11,198 nucleotides of DNA. Origin: Larix sibirica. Taxonomy: Eukaryota > Streptophyta > Pinopsida > Pinales > Pinaceae. The position numbers and the translations under genes are program-made. Below are positions 1-7,084 of this stretch, piece by piece. The stretch lies in NCBI GenBank assembly GCA_004151065.3, contig NWUY0304528155.1, positions 1-11,198 of the forward strand. Reading direction: 5' to 3'. Below the pieces are notes generated by a model, which saw only the letters and a list, made by a program, of their open reading frames with translations, was not told the DNA's origin and did not search any database. The number at the start of each line of letters is the position of its first letter. The first letter of the stretch is position 1.

Positions 1-459
1 ATTACCATGGTTGTATTATTCTGTTTCATGTGTGTTGTATAATGGCCTTTCTTTCAATGATGGAAACATTGTAGTTTTGCACTACATAGGGCTTCTTCTA
101 GGTTTTAACACATTTTCCCCTTGGCTTACTAGTGAAAATTCGGCTTAGAAGTTATTTTAAATTGAATTCATGGCCTTTATTGAACTGACTTATATTTTAG
201 ATTTTAAATTTAAATAAAACAACTGGAGCCCCGGTGGGGGTGGGGTGAGACATCAACTTTTGGTAGCCCCCCCATCTTGCATTCTGTAATAGAAAGAATG
301 TCAAATAATTACATATATGGGATTTTCCTATACTACGAATTTACACGTGAAGATTAAATGAGGAATCCGTCTGGGACACACTTATTGCATTTTACTTTAT
401 AAATAATTGCCAATCAGCTCGGATCCAGGACAGCAAGAAATGATTTCTTCATGGCAACT
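1..459. other. AT-rich non-coding stretch, no gene seen
   Basis: I find no open frame with recognisable coding character on either strand. The stretch is AT-rich apart from a short G/C-rich patch at about 228-273, made of G runs followed by a run of seven Cs. A TATAAATA-like string near 398-405 and a CCAAT string near 409-413 occur just before the minisatellite. They are in the wrong relative order for a standard promoter and no transcript start can be supported, so I do not call one. Confidence 0.6.
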
Positions 460-655
460 CAGCTCACGGCTCACACAGTCGCAGTTCACACTCAACTCAC
501 GGCTGACAAAAACTCAGGCTCACGGAGACTCTGGCTCACCCTAACGCTCACGACTCACCCTAACGCTCACACGCTCACAAACTCAGCTCACGACTCACCC
601 TAACGCTCACGGTTCACTCACAGCAGATACGCTCACACTCGCAGCAACACTCAGA
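460..655. repeat. Degenerate GCTCAC-type minisatellite
   Basis: CTCAC-containing words recur about every 8-20 bases across the block. The best-preserved unit is the 12-mer CTCACCCTAACG, found exactly at 535-546, 554-565 and 594-605; the first two copies lie 19 bp apart. The remaining units (GCTCACGG, ACACTCAAC, GCTCACACTCGC) look like diverged derivatives. The block is richer in GC than its surroundings and has stops in all useful frames. It is most simply a decayed tandem repeat. The CCCTAAC core also resembles plant telomere sequence, but the units are not telomere heptamers. Confidence 0.75.
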
Positions 656-683
656 TGAATAATCGCTGAAGAATAACGCGATT

Positions 684-740
684 GGACTGAGTCACGGGCT
701 AGCTAAGTTATAACGCTGGACAGAGTCACGGGCTTGCTAA
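684..740. repeat. Two-copy 23-bp direct repeat with a 34-bp period
   Basis: Positions 684-706 and 718-740 are 23-mers differing at two positions; both contain GAGTCACGGGCT followed by AGCTAA or TGCTAA. The second copy runs directly into AAACCCTAA (739-747), the plant telo-box string found in some promoters. No adjoining open reading frame supports a promoter, so this is recorded only as a short direct duplication. Confidence 0.7.
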
Positions 741-794
741 ACCCTAAATCGGAAATCGAAAATGCATTAAAAACTTAACATTTCGGCGGACTGA

Positions 795-984
795 GCGTTG
801 ACGGCCGGAAACATGGAGAAATTTCCAAATACGACCTTGAAACGGGTTTCCAAAATTATGAAACGGGTTTCCGATTTTGAAACGAGTTTCAAGTTTTCTG
901 AAACGAGTTTCCGTACCGTTCCGTACGCGTTTCGTCGTTTCCATACGGAAACGGACAGGACGTGGGGGGGTAGCCCGTTTCCTG
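795..984 (-). mobile_element. Candidate terminal region of an Ac-like hAT transposon (AAACGG/AAACCC array)
   Basis: Read on the minus strand from 984, the segment begins CAGGAAACGGG, which fits the CAGG-type start of many hAT terminal repeats. It then carries a dense set of AAACGG/AAACCC/AAACG words. Four near-palindromes, GAAAC(GG or GA)GTTTC, start at 839, 860, 879 and 900, so their spacings are 21, 19 and 21 bp. In maize Ac, the transposase is known to bind repeated AAACGG motifs in the subterminal DNA, and this block has the same style. The eight bases just outside (985-992) would be the target duplication, and the retrotransposon relic starts immediately after at 993. The opposite end is not securely found; a weak candidate is near 254-273 (CAACTTTT then a C run). 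No transposase lies between. The array is clear; its assignment to hAT is inference. Confidence 0.45.
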
Positions 985-992
985 CAACTTAG

Positions 993-1062
993 CATCAAAG
1001 CAAAAGAGAATAAAGTTGATGCACTCAACAAAGGAAGGCATATATTAGCCATCTGAATTTAT
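993..1062 (+). pseudogene. Orphan RNase H C-terminal fragment (Ty3/gypsy)
   Basis: Translation in the frame of 993 gives an IKAKENKVDAL-type string followed by GRHILAI. This is the conserved end of the Ty3/gypsy RNase H domain (usual pattern IKGKENKVADALSRR). The same string recurs in the two fuller copies at about 1367-1435 and 1758-1825. This fragment lies upstream of an RNase H start (from about 1150), so the order C-end then N-end shows duplication or rearrangement rather than one continuous domain. It abuts the AAACGG array on its left. Non-functional. Confidence 0.65.
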
Positions 1063-1129
1063 GAAACTATCTCAAGGAAAATAGCACTTAAAAAAGAACA
1101 AGATTCACATAAGGATTCTTCATAGTTTC

Positions 1130-1576
1130 TCACCCTATGACACCCCTTCAGAATTCAAAGAGCATGAGCTCAATTACTCTGCACATGACTTGGAGCTCAT
1201 TGCGGTAGTGTAAATTTTAACAATGTGGAGGCACTACCATATTGAAAGGAATTTGAATTACGAATATATCAAGATAGCTTGAAATACCTATTCAAAAAAC
1301 CATATATTGATGTCAAGCAAAGAAGATGGATGGAATTTCTTTGTGAATGACTTTGAAACCAAACACATCAAAGGAAAATAGAATAAATAAGTTGATGCAA
1401 TGAGCAAACGAAGGCATATATCAGCCATTGGTACTTGTGAATCTAATGTAAGAAAATAGACTTGAGCTCTTATGACAGAGATGAATACCACTACCTCAAG
1501 GGGAAGAGGAATTGCAGAAAGAGAAAGTAGAGTAGAATTATTAAGGATATCATCTAACAAGCAATGGGTGTTTCAC
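1130..1576 (+). pseudogene. Ty3/gypsy RNase H, degraded copy 1
   Basis: RNase H is the reverse-transcriptase-associated domain that removes RNA from RNA:DNA hybrids during retrotransposition. The stretch from about 1150 reads EFKEHELNYSAHDLELIAVV, a close match to the conserved KEHExNYPTHDLELxAVV block, and ends in a TAA. Beyond it the frame is broken by several single-base indels and stops, yet the KYLF, WMEF, HIKGK and DAMSKRRH blocks can be followed across frames. From about 1183 this copy is nearly identical to 1577-1970, so it is one half of a tandem duplication. It retains the N-terminal block that the second copy lacks. Confidence 0.8.
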
Positions 1577-1970
1577 ATATGACTTGGAGCTCGTTGCGAT
1601 AGTGCAAATTTTAACAATGTGGAGGCACTACCATAATGGAAGGAATTTTGAATTACAAAGATATCAAGATAGATTGAAATACCTATTCAAACAACCACAT
1701 ATTAATGTCAAGCAAAGAAGATGGATGGAATTTATTTGTGAATATGACTTTGACATCAAACACATCAAAGGAAAAGAGAATAAATTAGTTGATGCAATGA
1801 GCAAAAGAAGGCATATATCAGCCATTGGTACTTGTGAATCTAATGTAAGAAAATGGACTTGGGCTCTTATGATAGATGAATACCACTACCTCCAGGGGAA
1901 GAGGAATTGCAGAGAGAGAAAGTAGAGCAAAATTATTAAGGATATCATCCAAAAAGCAATGGGTGTTTTA
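1183..1970 (+). repeat. 394-bp tandem duplication inside the RNase H relic
   Basis: Position 1187 and position 1581 begin the same sequence (GACTTGGAGCTC, then AATTTTAACAATGTGGAGGC), giving an offset of 394 bp. The match runs to about 1970, where both copies end in AGCAATGGGTGTTT(C/T)ACATAT. The junction falls on ACATAT/ACATGAC, a short shared string that suggests unequal exchange or slippage at microhomology. The copies differ by scattered substitutions and several one-base indels, nearly all of which break copy 1 and not copy 2. Confidence 0.9.
1577..1958 (+). pseudogene. Ty3/gypsy RNase H, open copy 2
   Basis: An open frame of 113 codons (1584-1925, stop TAG) covers most of a Ty3/gypsy RNase H. 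In order it shows LVAIVQILTMWRHY, KYLFKQPHINVKQRRWMEF, YDFDIKHIKGKENK and VDAMSKRRH. The TDH motif that normally supplies a catalytic Asp is replaced by a string with Tyr at that position (LQRYQDR), and copy 1 has the same loss, so the domain was dead before the duplication. The Asp of the (A)DAxSxR block is kept. There is no natural start codon; the frame begins in mid-domain at the duplication joint. It continues in the normal pol order into the integrase at 1959. Confidence 0.8.
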
Positions 1971-2438
1971 CATATACAGGTCGAAATGTATGTGCTCAAT
2001 TCTACAGTGTTGACGAAGCTCATCTTAACTGAAATGCAAAATGTGCCTTCCTCAAGAGTCGAGCCATCTCAGTTATTAGTAAACTATTGCAAAAATAAGG
2101 AAACAATATTTTCACTGGGTTTAAAAAAGGATGTGGTTGTATACATTTCCAGATGCATGGAATGTTATCAAGTCAAAGCAGAAAATCAACATCCATTTGG
2201 ATTGTTGCAGTGATTAACACTTCAAGAATGGAAAGAGGAAGCAGTGGCAATGGCTTTTATCAATGGTCTACCCAAGACAGGGACACAGCATGATACCGTA
2301 ATGGTTCTGATCTATTAAGTAACAAAAGATGCACATTTTGTTTTGTTCAGTGTACACAGAAGGCAGTTAATACAGCAGAGCTAACTATAAAGGAGGTAAT
2401 TAAATTTCATGGAGTGCCCAAAGCAATTGTTTGAGACA

Positions 2439-2488
2439 GAAACAAACTTCCCCTTGAAATTTGAGAAACAAACTTTCCCTTGAAATTT
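2439..2488 (+). repeat. 26-bp tandem duplication in the integrase core
   Basis: GAAACAAACTTCCCCTTGAA at 2439 recurs at 2465 as GAAACAAACTTTCCCTTGAA, a 26-bp period with one substitution in that stretch. It lies just after the second catalytic Asp, shifts the reading frame, and duplicates the PLKF string (canonically followed by WKSL). Confidence 0.9.
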
Positions 2489-2539
2489 TGGAAGAGTCTA
2501 TTACAGGCAGTAGGCACATGAATCAATTAATTACAACTT

Positions 2540-2574
2540 TTTGTTTGTCCACTATGATCTAGTGGACAAACAAA
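2540..2574. repeat. Perfect 14-bp inverted repeat with a 7-nt loop
   Basis: Left arm 2540-2553 (TTTGTTTGTCCACT) is the exact reverse complement of right arm 2561-2574; the loop is ATGATCT. The right arm corresponds to the conserved integrase segment before RVN. The left arm sits where the normal coding strand would encode STAYHPQ, so it appears to be an inverted copy that overwrote that sequence. Confidence 0.9.
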
Positions 2575-3004
2575 GAGTAAATCACATTATTGAAGAAATG
2601 ATATTGCACGTGATGTACAAACTATTTAAGTGGGAAGAGTACCTACCACCGGTAAAGTTTGCATATAACAATGAGCATCATGCATCATTGGGAATAAGTT
2701 TATTCAAAGATCTATATAGCAGAACATACAATACACTAGTAACAGGAAAGGAAAGGCCAGGTTGCCAGAACTAGAAAGAATTTGAAGCAACAGAGAACAG
2801 AAAATAAAGTTATGCAGCAACGAAGAAAATGCACAGAAAAGTCAGAGTTAGGGATCATGTTTTTATCAGGGTTAAGTTGAGGAAAATCTCCTTGAAGATT
2901 GGAAATTTTGTTAAGCTAGCATCCAAAGATTGTGGGGCTTTTGAAGTCCTAGATAGATGGCATGGATATTAGTAGATAGATGATAGATACCCTAAATAAA
3001 GTCA

Positions 3005-3342
3005 AAATATCATTAATATTAAAAATTAAAAGGCACCTTCACTCTATGGCCCTTTTTATTTTTACATACATATTGTCCCCTTGGTAAATATAACACACAT
3101 TTCAATATCATACATACATATGTAGATGCGTACATAGATAATTAAAAATATGATTAAGATTAGAAATTAAAAAGAGCCTTCATTCTATTGCCCTTTTTAT
3201 ACATACATAAATAATTAAAAATGTCATTATGATTAAAAATTAAAAGGCACCTTCATTCTATGGCCCTTTTATGTTTTACATACATATCATCTCCTTGGTA
3301 AATATAACATACATTTCAATATCATACATACATATATAATTT
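3005..3342. repeat. Three-unit tandem repeat, middle unit shortened
   Basis: Units start near 3005, 3144 and 3217. Each begins with AAAATATxATTA, continues with AAATTAAAAGGCACCTTCA-like sequence, and then CTATGGCCCTTTT. Units one and three carry a further 55-60 bp (CTTGGTAAATATAACA, CATTTCAATATCATACATAC) that the 73-bp middle unit has lost. All three share AT-rich TACATACATA tails. This block follows the pol relic where a 3' LTR would be expected, but I see no TG...CA borders. Confidence 0.8.
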
Positions 3343-3724
3343 ATTCAAATGGACTTAATTCATCACACATTAAATTGTACTTGTACACTAGAGTAGTATC
3401 AGAGGCACACTTGGGCCATCAATCCGTGGGTTCACTTAGACAATCCATTGTGTCAAGGTTTGAGGGAACATGGACATCTGTATCTGTCACATAAGAGATG
3501 TGCTCAAGTAGATATAAAATATATAGGATATGCTTATAATAAAGAAATAGATGCCTTTACAATCACCTCATGTATAACACAGACAGGTCACGATGTGAAA
3601 GTTATAATGAAGAGTTATCACTTATAAATCTTATGCTATTATTATTTATTATTATTAATATCGATTATTAATATTATTATTAAGTGATGTTTTTACACTA
3701 TTTTAAATATATTACATTGGTTCC
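3343..3724. other. Non-coding, with an AT-rich imperfect palindrome at 3617-3688
   Basis: No coding signal was recognised. ATCACTTA (3617-3624) and TAAGTGAT (3681-3688) are an exact inverted pair. They enclose a (TTA/ATT)n tract with a central ATATCGAT, so the whole 72-bp block could fold into an imperfect hairpin. A primer-binding-site-like string (AGTATCAGAGG) occurs near 3396 but lacks a supporting LTR end. Confidence 0.5.
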
Positions 3725-4000
3725 CCCTTCAGAAAATCTTTGTCATCATAAAGTTGGTAAGGATGTTTTTGTCTGAAAGCTTCATTGTCCAATGAGGCGT
3801 TTTCCTCGACTAAGCTCTTCAAATTAATGAGATATTCAGTTACTGATCTAGGTCAGAGTCTTTTTTCATGTGTCAATGATAAGAACACATATTTAAGGAT
3901 ACTCCACTTTGTTTCCAGAATTCCTTCCAAAAATTACTTTTGAATTTTGCCTATCACTAACAGATTTTAGGAGCGATAGATCTATTCAAAGTTTCTTTCC
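3725..4000 (-). pseudogene. Second Ty3/gypsy integrase relic, opposite strand
   Basis: Read on the minus strand from about 4000, the pieces are KETLNRSIAPK, then VSDR (holding the second catalytic Asp), then AKFKSNFWKEFWKQSG. The last matches the gypsy pattern TKFTSNFWKELFK very closely. Next come GVSLNMCSYH, D-S-D-L-D-Q (usual DGQTE position), and in a shifted frame YLINLKSLVEENASLDNEAF. The SLVxEN string suits the subfamily reading RSLVGEN, a different lineage from the relic at 993-2972. The frame changes at least twice and stops are present. The N-terminal zinc region and C-terminus are not recognised. The KSNFWKE block is strong; the tail is tentative. Confidence 0.6.
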
Positions 4001-4404
4001 TTCGACCTTGGATTGTAGGAGAACGCTTCCTTGCTTCTACATCCCCTAAAGGTCATACAGACAGATCCCACTATGGTACTTGAGGAGTCCGAAAGCAAGC
4101 CAGTAACGCAGTCTCCCCCATCTCCCTCTATCATCAAACCTAGGAAACCTTGACATCATACCCCTCGTCTCTCTCTCTCTCTCTCTCTCCCCCCTTAATG
4201 ACTAGTATTGAGTTGTCTAGTTTAGTCTGGGACACTCACTTTGTACAATAACACCTATGATATTGTTATACATTTATCCTTTGTTGTTGACTAGGCCTAG
4301 TGACTGGCTTAATCAGATACTTATGTAGGTGGTACTTTTACTTCATGTTTCTTTCTTTATCTTGCTTTCAACATTTTCCAATAGTTGCTTTTGCAATCCC
4401 ACAT
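4001..4404. other. Non-coding; contains a (CT)n microsatellite at 4168-4189
   Basis: Positions 4168-4189 are an uninterrupted CT/TC dinucleotide run followed by six Cs. The rest shows no coding blocks on either strand. A 64-codon plus-strand open frame from 4329 is a low-complexity Phe/Leu/Ser/Cys string caused by T-rich DNA and is not called a gene. Confidence 0.6.
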
Positions 4405-4830
4405 TGTACACTTACTGTATGTATCCTCTAGTCCCGTTGACCTGCTTTTGTAGTCATTCCATGGACATTGTTACAATTATCTTATCTTATCTGAAATTTG
4501 TTTCATTGTGTTTGTTTTCTTAATCACCATAAAATATTAAGATGTGCATACTTTGTTATCGACTACTACAAAACAAATCTCTTTTGGATTTCTTTGCATC
4601 TAGATCCTTTCCCCATGTATTTCTACACTCGTACTCAGGGTTGAGGGCTTTCCATGCCTCGGCATAAATTTCTCCTATCTTCTCTTCTCTACTTTCTTTT
4701 GTGTATTTCCTTTTATAGGAGACCTTTTTGGTACTCCTACTTTGTAATGACATCATTGTACTCAGCAGTCCCATTGACCTACTTTAGTGGTCATTTGTTG
4801 GACATTAATAAAGTTATCTTATCTAGTTTG
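4405..4830. repeat. Diverged LTR-like direct duplication, about 337 bp apart
   Basis: The block around 4431-4490 (GTCCCGTTGACCTGCTTTTG, then GGACATTG, then TTATCTTATCT) recurs around 4768-4823 as GTCCCATTGACCTACTTTAG, GGACATTA, TTATCTTATCT. Identity is roughly three quarters over about 60 bp, estimated by eye. The second copy contains AATAAA (4807-4812), a possible polyadenylation signal of the kind found in LTR ends. The spacing and the flanking gag and integrase relics suggest remnants of LTRs, but no paired TG/CA borders or target duplication are visible. Confidence 0.45.
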
Positions 4831-4833
4831 CTT

Positions 4834-5068
4834 GAAAACAATAAACTTTTAAAGAAGAAGGCTCTATCTATATTTGAAGTTTCATGTAAATCGTTTAGTC
4901 ACTTCCTAATAGCTGTACCATCACTGCTAGTCTGCACTTCGAGAAGCATTTAATTAGTCATTGAAAGCTTTGTCATCATCGCTGTTTCTCTATTCCACTC
5001 ATCAAACTTGGTCTGATCATTTCCAGCTATTGTTGGTTGTGTTTCTTTAACACAATCAGATCCAAACA
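4834..5068 (-). pseudogene. Ty1/copia-type gag relic
   Basis: One minus-strand frame of about 75 codons reads from about 5060 down to 4834 with only two stops (TAA and TGA). It contains KFDEWNRETAMMTKLSMTN, then MLLEVQ, TAIRK, NDLHETS and FFFKSLL. The order fits the copia gag pattern: W and acidic/basic residues, an MxxLS helix, a LLxxV helix, then xxWDxLxxxY. The TGA occupies the place where the family has the conserved Trp. No zinc knuckle or protease is seen. It is a fragment, probably part of the same nest of elements as the LTR-like blocks just beside it. Recognition is by pattern only. Confidence 0.42.
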
Positions 5069-5558
5069 TTGTACTAAAATTTTTCCCATAAAAAATCTGG
5101 TTACAAACTAGCCATTATAGCACAATAAGTTCAGCTTATATGTCGCTCAAGATAAAATCTACAACTCAAATAACGACTTACAGCCAAGACAACTGAAATA
5201 AAGTGTGTAGAATCTTATTCATATTATATTTTGAAAAGCTACTATATTGTTTGAAAAGATCGACATAGCTTCACTTCAATATATTGACCTATTTTGTCAG
5301 ATTGTACTTTATAGCCTCGTTGTCCTAATTTGGTCATCTTTGGAAATTAATATAATTTCATTTATCTCTATTAGGATCTATCATTGATCGTCTACCATGT
5401 GATTGTACTTAGATTATTTTTTATTAATAGTTGTGCATTTTATCTCATACTTTTTTGTTTTGAAGTACAAATAATAGAAAAATGTATATAATATTACAAG
5501 TGACAATTGAGAGTTGAAGTTAATTCATTAGGAATTTGACATGCTTTTCTTTTTACAG
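5069..5558 (+). other. AT-rich sequence, probable intron upstream of the NBS1-like exon
   Basis: No coding blocks were recognised on either strand. It ends with a textbook plant acceptor: a T-rich tract (CTTTTCTTTTTACAG) with AG at 5557-5558. If the following exon is real, this and all DNA to its left is intron, at least 5.5 kb long. Confidence 0.5.
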
Positions 5559-5612
5559 GTTCTTCAAAGTATTATTTGATATCTCAAGAAACATACAAAG
5601 TTGGTCGAAAAG
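5559..5612 (+). CDS. NBS1: Exon encoding the start of the FHA domain of an NBS1 (nibrin) homologue
   Basis: NBS1 is the FHA/BRCT subunit of the MRE11-RAD50-NBS1 complex, which detects DNA double-strand breaks in the nucleus. The 54-nt exon lies between CTTTTTACAG (acceptor) and GTATAC (donor). It starts with two bases and ends with one base of split codons (both introns phase 1). The peptide is SSKYYLISQETYKVGRKG, with the preceding Gly completed across the splice. From memory of the family, plant NBS1 reads KYYI.(S)...YKVGRKG just after a very short first exon; the match is about 12 of 18. VGRK carries the conserved Gly-Arg of the FHA fold. No neighbouring exon (start MVWGLFP-type, or the next block ending RIHAE) was found in the window. 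It may be one exon of a large-intron gene or a dispersed fragment. Other FHA proteins remain possible. Confidence 0.58.
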
Positions 5613-7084
5613 GTATACATGACGAACAACTATTATTGTATACTCATTGTTGTTGGTATATTTGTATACTTTTTCTCCTATTATATATATATATATATAT
5701 ATATAAGCAGTATGGTAGAGATTTTATAATGGATAGGAGAAATGATCTGTTAGAAATGTTAGGGCATCATTGGTTATCTTTGACAAACATGCTAAATCTT
5801 TGACAAACATGCTAAATACACTTCACTAATAATCATCACACGTAGAAAGATAACCCAATACACAAGAATTTTTCCAAGTACATCTTAAGATAATATCAAT
5901 AGTGAATATTTGCTCAAGTGAGGGAAGTACAAATTAAGCCAGGCCTCTTTACAAATCATTGTTAGGGTCATTTATGATGTGGACCCAAACCTGTGGTGTG
6001 GTACTACTAGCAGGCACCCACTCACACCCGTTTGGTTCATAGTTGACCATTAAGGATGTGCAATAGCTGACATATAAGGGCCATTAGGGCCACAAGTCAA
6101 GCTTAGCCAACATATCTCCAACATGATCTATGCAATGTTTATGTATTACTGTTTTTTTTGTATTATTTACACACAATTAGAATTATTATGAGGGCTATCT
6201 AATTGTTAATTATAAAGATGCCCATAAACTAGCGTGATACTATTTAACCAGGCAAAATACGATAGAGCTGATCCACCAAAATGTCATATACTTGTATATC
6301 TGTGCTCAATTGGCAAGTTTCTTCCCAACCTATTTGCTTTCTTCTATAAAGGAGTTATGCCCACTATTTCCTTGAGCAATGCTTAATGGTTATGGACATT
6401 TTTCCTTGGATTTGTATTGATGTTGGTAATTTGGATTACGTTGTATTACAATTGTTCTCTCTTTCTCTTTTAGTCTTTCGTAATTGTTATAAAATACATA
6501 TTACATGAAATAAGGATGAAGGTTGTTACCATTTGAAGAGTATAAATTTTTACACCATCCCTTAAACAGGGAAATAAAATAGTTTTGAGCTTTTACCATC
6601 TGCATATTGTACGAACAATCTTGGAGCACTAGGTTTTCATTATGAAATTTAGTGAAATCAGAATGGAATAATTTAGTTGATACCTTGAAGCTCCTTGAAG
6701 ATATATTGCACATAATATACTTATGTTTGCACAAATGCATGCATTTTTGTGCACATGCATAGTTTTGTTGAATCTATTACCAAAATGAATCATGAATATC
6801 CTTCAAAGTTAAGTTAATTAATTAATTTATCTTTTTTATTTATAAAAATCTTCCTTTAACTATTAAAATTCATAAGTTATGTACATATAGGGCATTTTTA
6901 CCAAAAAAAGGGCCACGTGGGTGGCCACCACAAGCTAGAGTAAAGTAAAATCCGTAATGCTATTGAAATTACCCTAGATCATCTAACATAAAGATAATGC
7001 TATTTGGCCATGCAACATATAAGCTGAGTATACCCCTAAAGATTGCCATCGAGGCACAAAAAGGTAAAACATGAAACATTAGGA
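5613..7084. other. Non-coding stretch with simple repeats; probable intron or intergenic
   Basis: No further exon of the NBS1-like gene was recognised. The stretch contains a (TA)12 microsatellite at 5682-5705 and a 20-bp exact tandem duplication (CTTTGACAAACATGCTAAAT at 5778 and 5798). It also holds a near-palindrome at 6729-6752 around ATGCATGCAT and a small G-box-containing inverted repeat (GGCCACGTGGGTGGCC) near 6911-6926. The 79-codon minus-strand frame at 6501-6740 has no motifs I recognise and is not called. Confidence 0.55.

Larger units (their letters stand above)
1959..2972 (+). pseudogene. Ty3/gypsy integrase relic
   Basis: Integrase inserts the element cDNA into host DNA. N-terminal zinc-binding region: YVLNSTVLTKLILTEMQNVP, then a stretch read in another frame (S-H-L-S-Y, IAKIRKQYF), then KKDVVVYISRCMECYQVKAE with the CxxC pair intact; the first zinc His is Gln. 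Core: MAFINGLPKT shows the first catalytic Asp changed to Ala (codon 2253). The second Asp (2435) survives in another frame directly after a TGA. Around 2562-2585 the block normally reading DGQTERVN reads DKQRVN, losing the catalytic Glu. WEEYLPPVKFAYNN follows. C-terminal GPY/F-type module from about 2808: DHVFIRVK, SLKIGNFVKLA, CGAFEVLDR. Stops at 2211, 2772 and 2802, frameshifts, a 26-bp tandem duplication and an inverted repeat confirm decay. No LTR can be assigned to it. Confidence 0.88.

Noticed and set aside
398-413. TATA and CCAAT strings as a promoter
   Set aside because: CCAAT lies after the TATA-like string rather than upstream of it, and no coding sequence follows.
798-992. 64-codon plus-strand open frame (KRVSKIMKRVSDFETSF...)
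   Set aside because: The peptide periodicity simply mirrors the 20-bp DNA repeat, and both strands are open there for the same reason.
744-1052. 102-codon minus-strand open frame
   Set aside because: It runs through the GAAAC palindromes and the gypsy fragment, and its Arg/Phe-rich peptide is produced by the repeated motif; no domain.
1288-1560. 90-codon minus-strand open frame
   Set aside because: Antisense shadow of the RNase H relic, whose plus-strand translation clearly matches Ty3/gypsy.
3388-3410. Primer-binding-site-like AGTATCAGAGG (initiator Met tRNA type)
   Set aside because: About nine bases match, there is no LTR end immediately before it and no gag after it.
4329-4523. 64-codon Phe/Leu/Cys-rich open frame
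   Set aside because: T-rich composition makes hydrophobic codons; it overlaps LTR-like repeated DNA and lacks motifs.
4556-4774. 72-codon minus-strand open frame (EEKIGEIYAEAWKALNP...)
   Set aside because: It looks mildly protein-like but I recognise no family, and part of it overlaps the LTR-like block read on the other strand.
4654-4953. 99-codon plus-strand open frame
   Set aside because: It overlaps the LTR-like block and the antisense of the copia gag relic; its composition is typical of chance frames.
5576-5803. 75-codon plus-strand open frame
   Set aside because: Only its first 13 codons are exon; it then reads through the donor site and a (TA)n microsatellite.
6501-6740. 79-codon minus-strand open frame
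   Set aside because: No motif and no convincing splice context.
6900-6945. G-box (CCACGTGG) as a promoter element
   Set aside because: No gene start nearby; the string is part of a small inverted repeat and may be chance.
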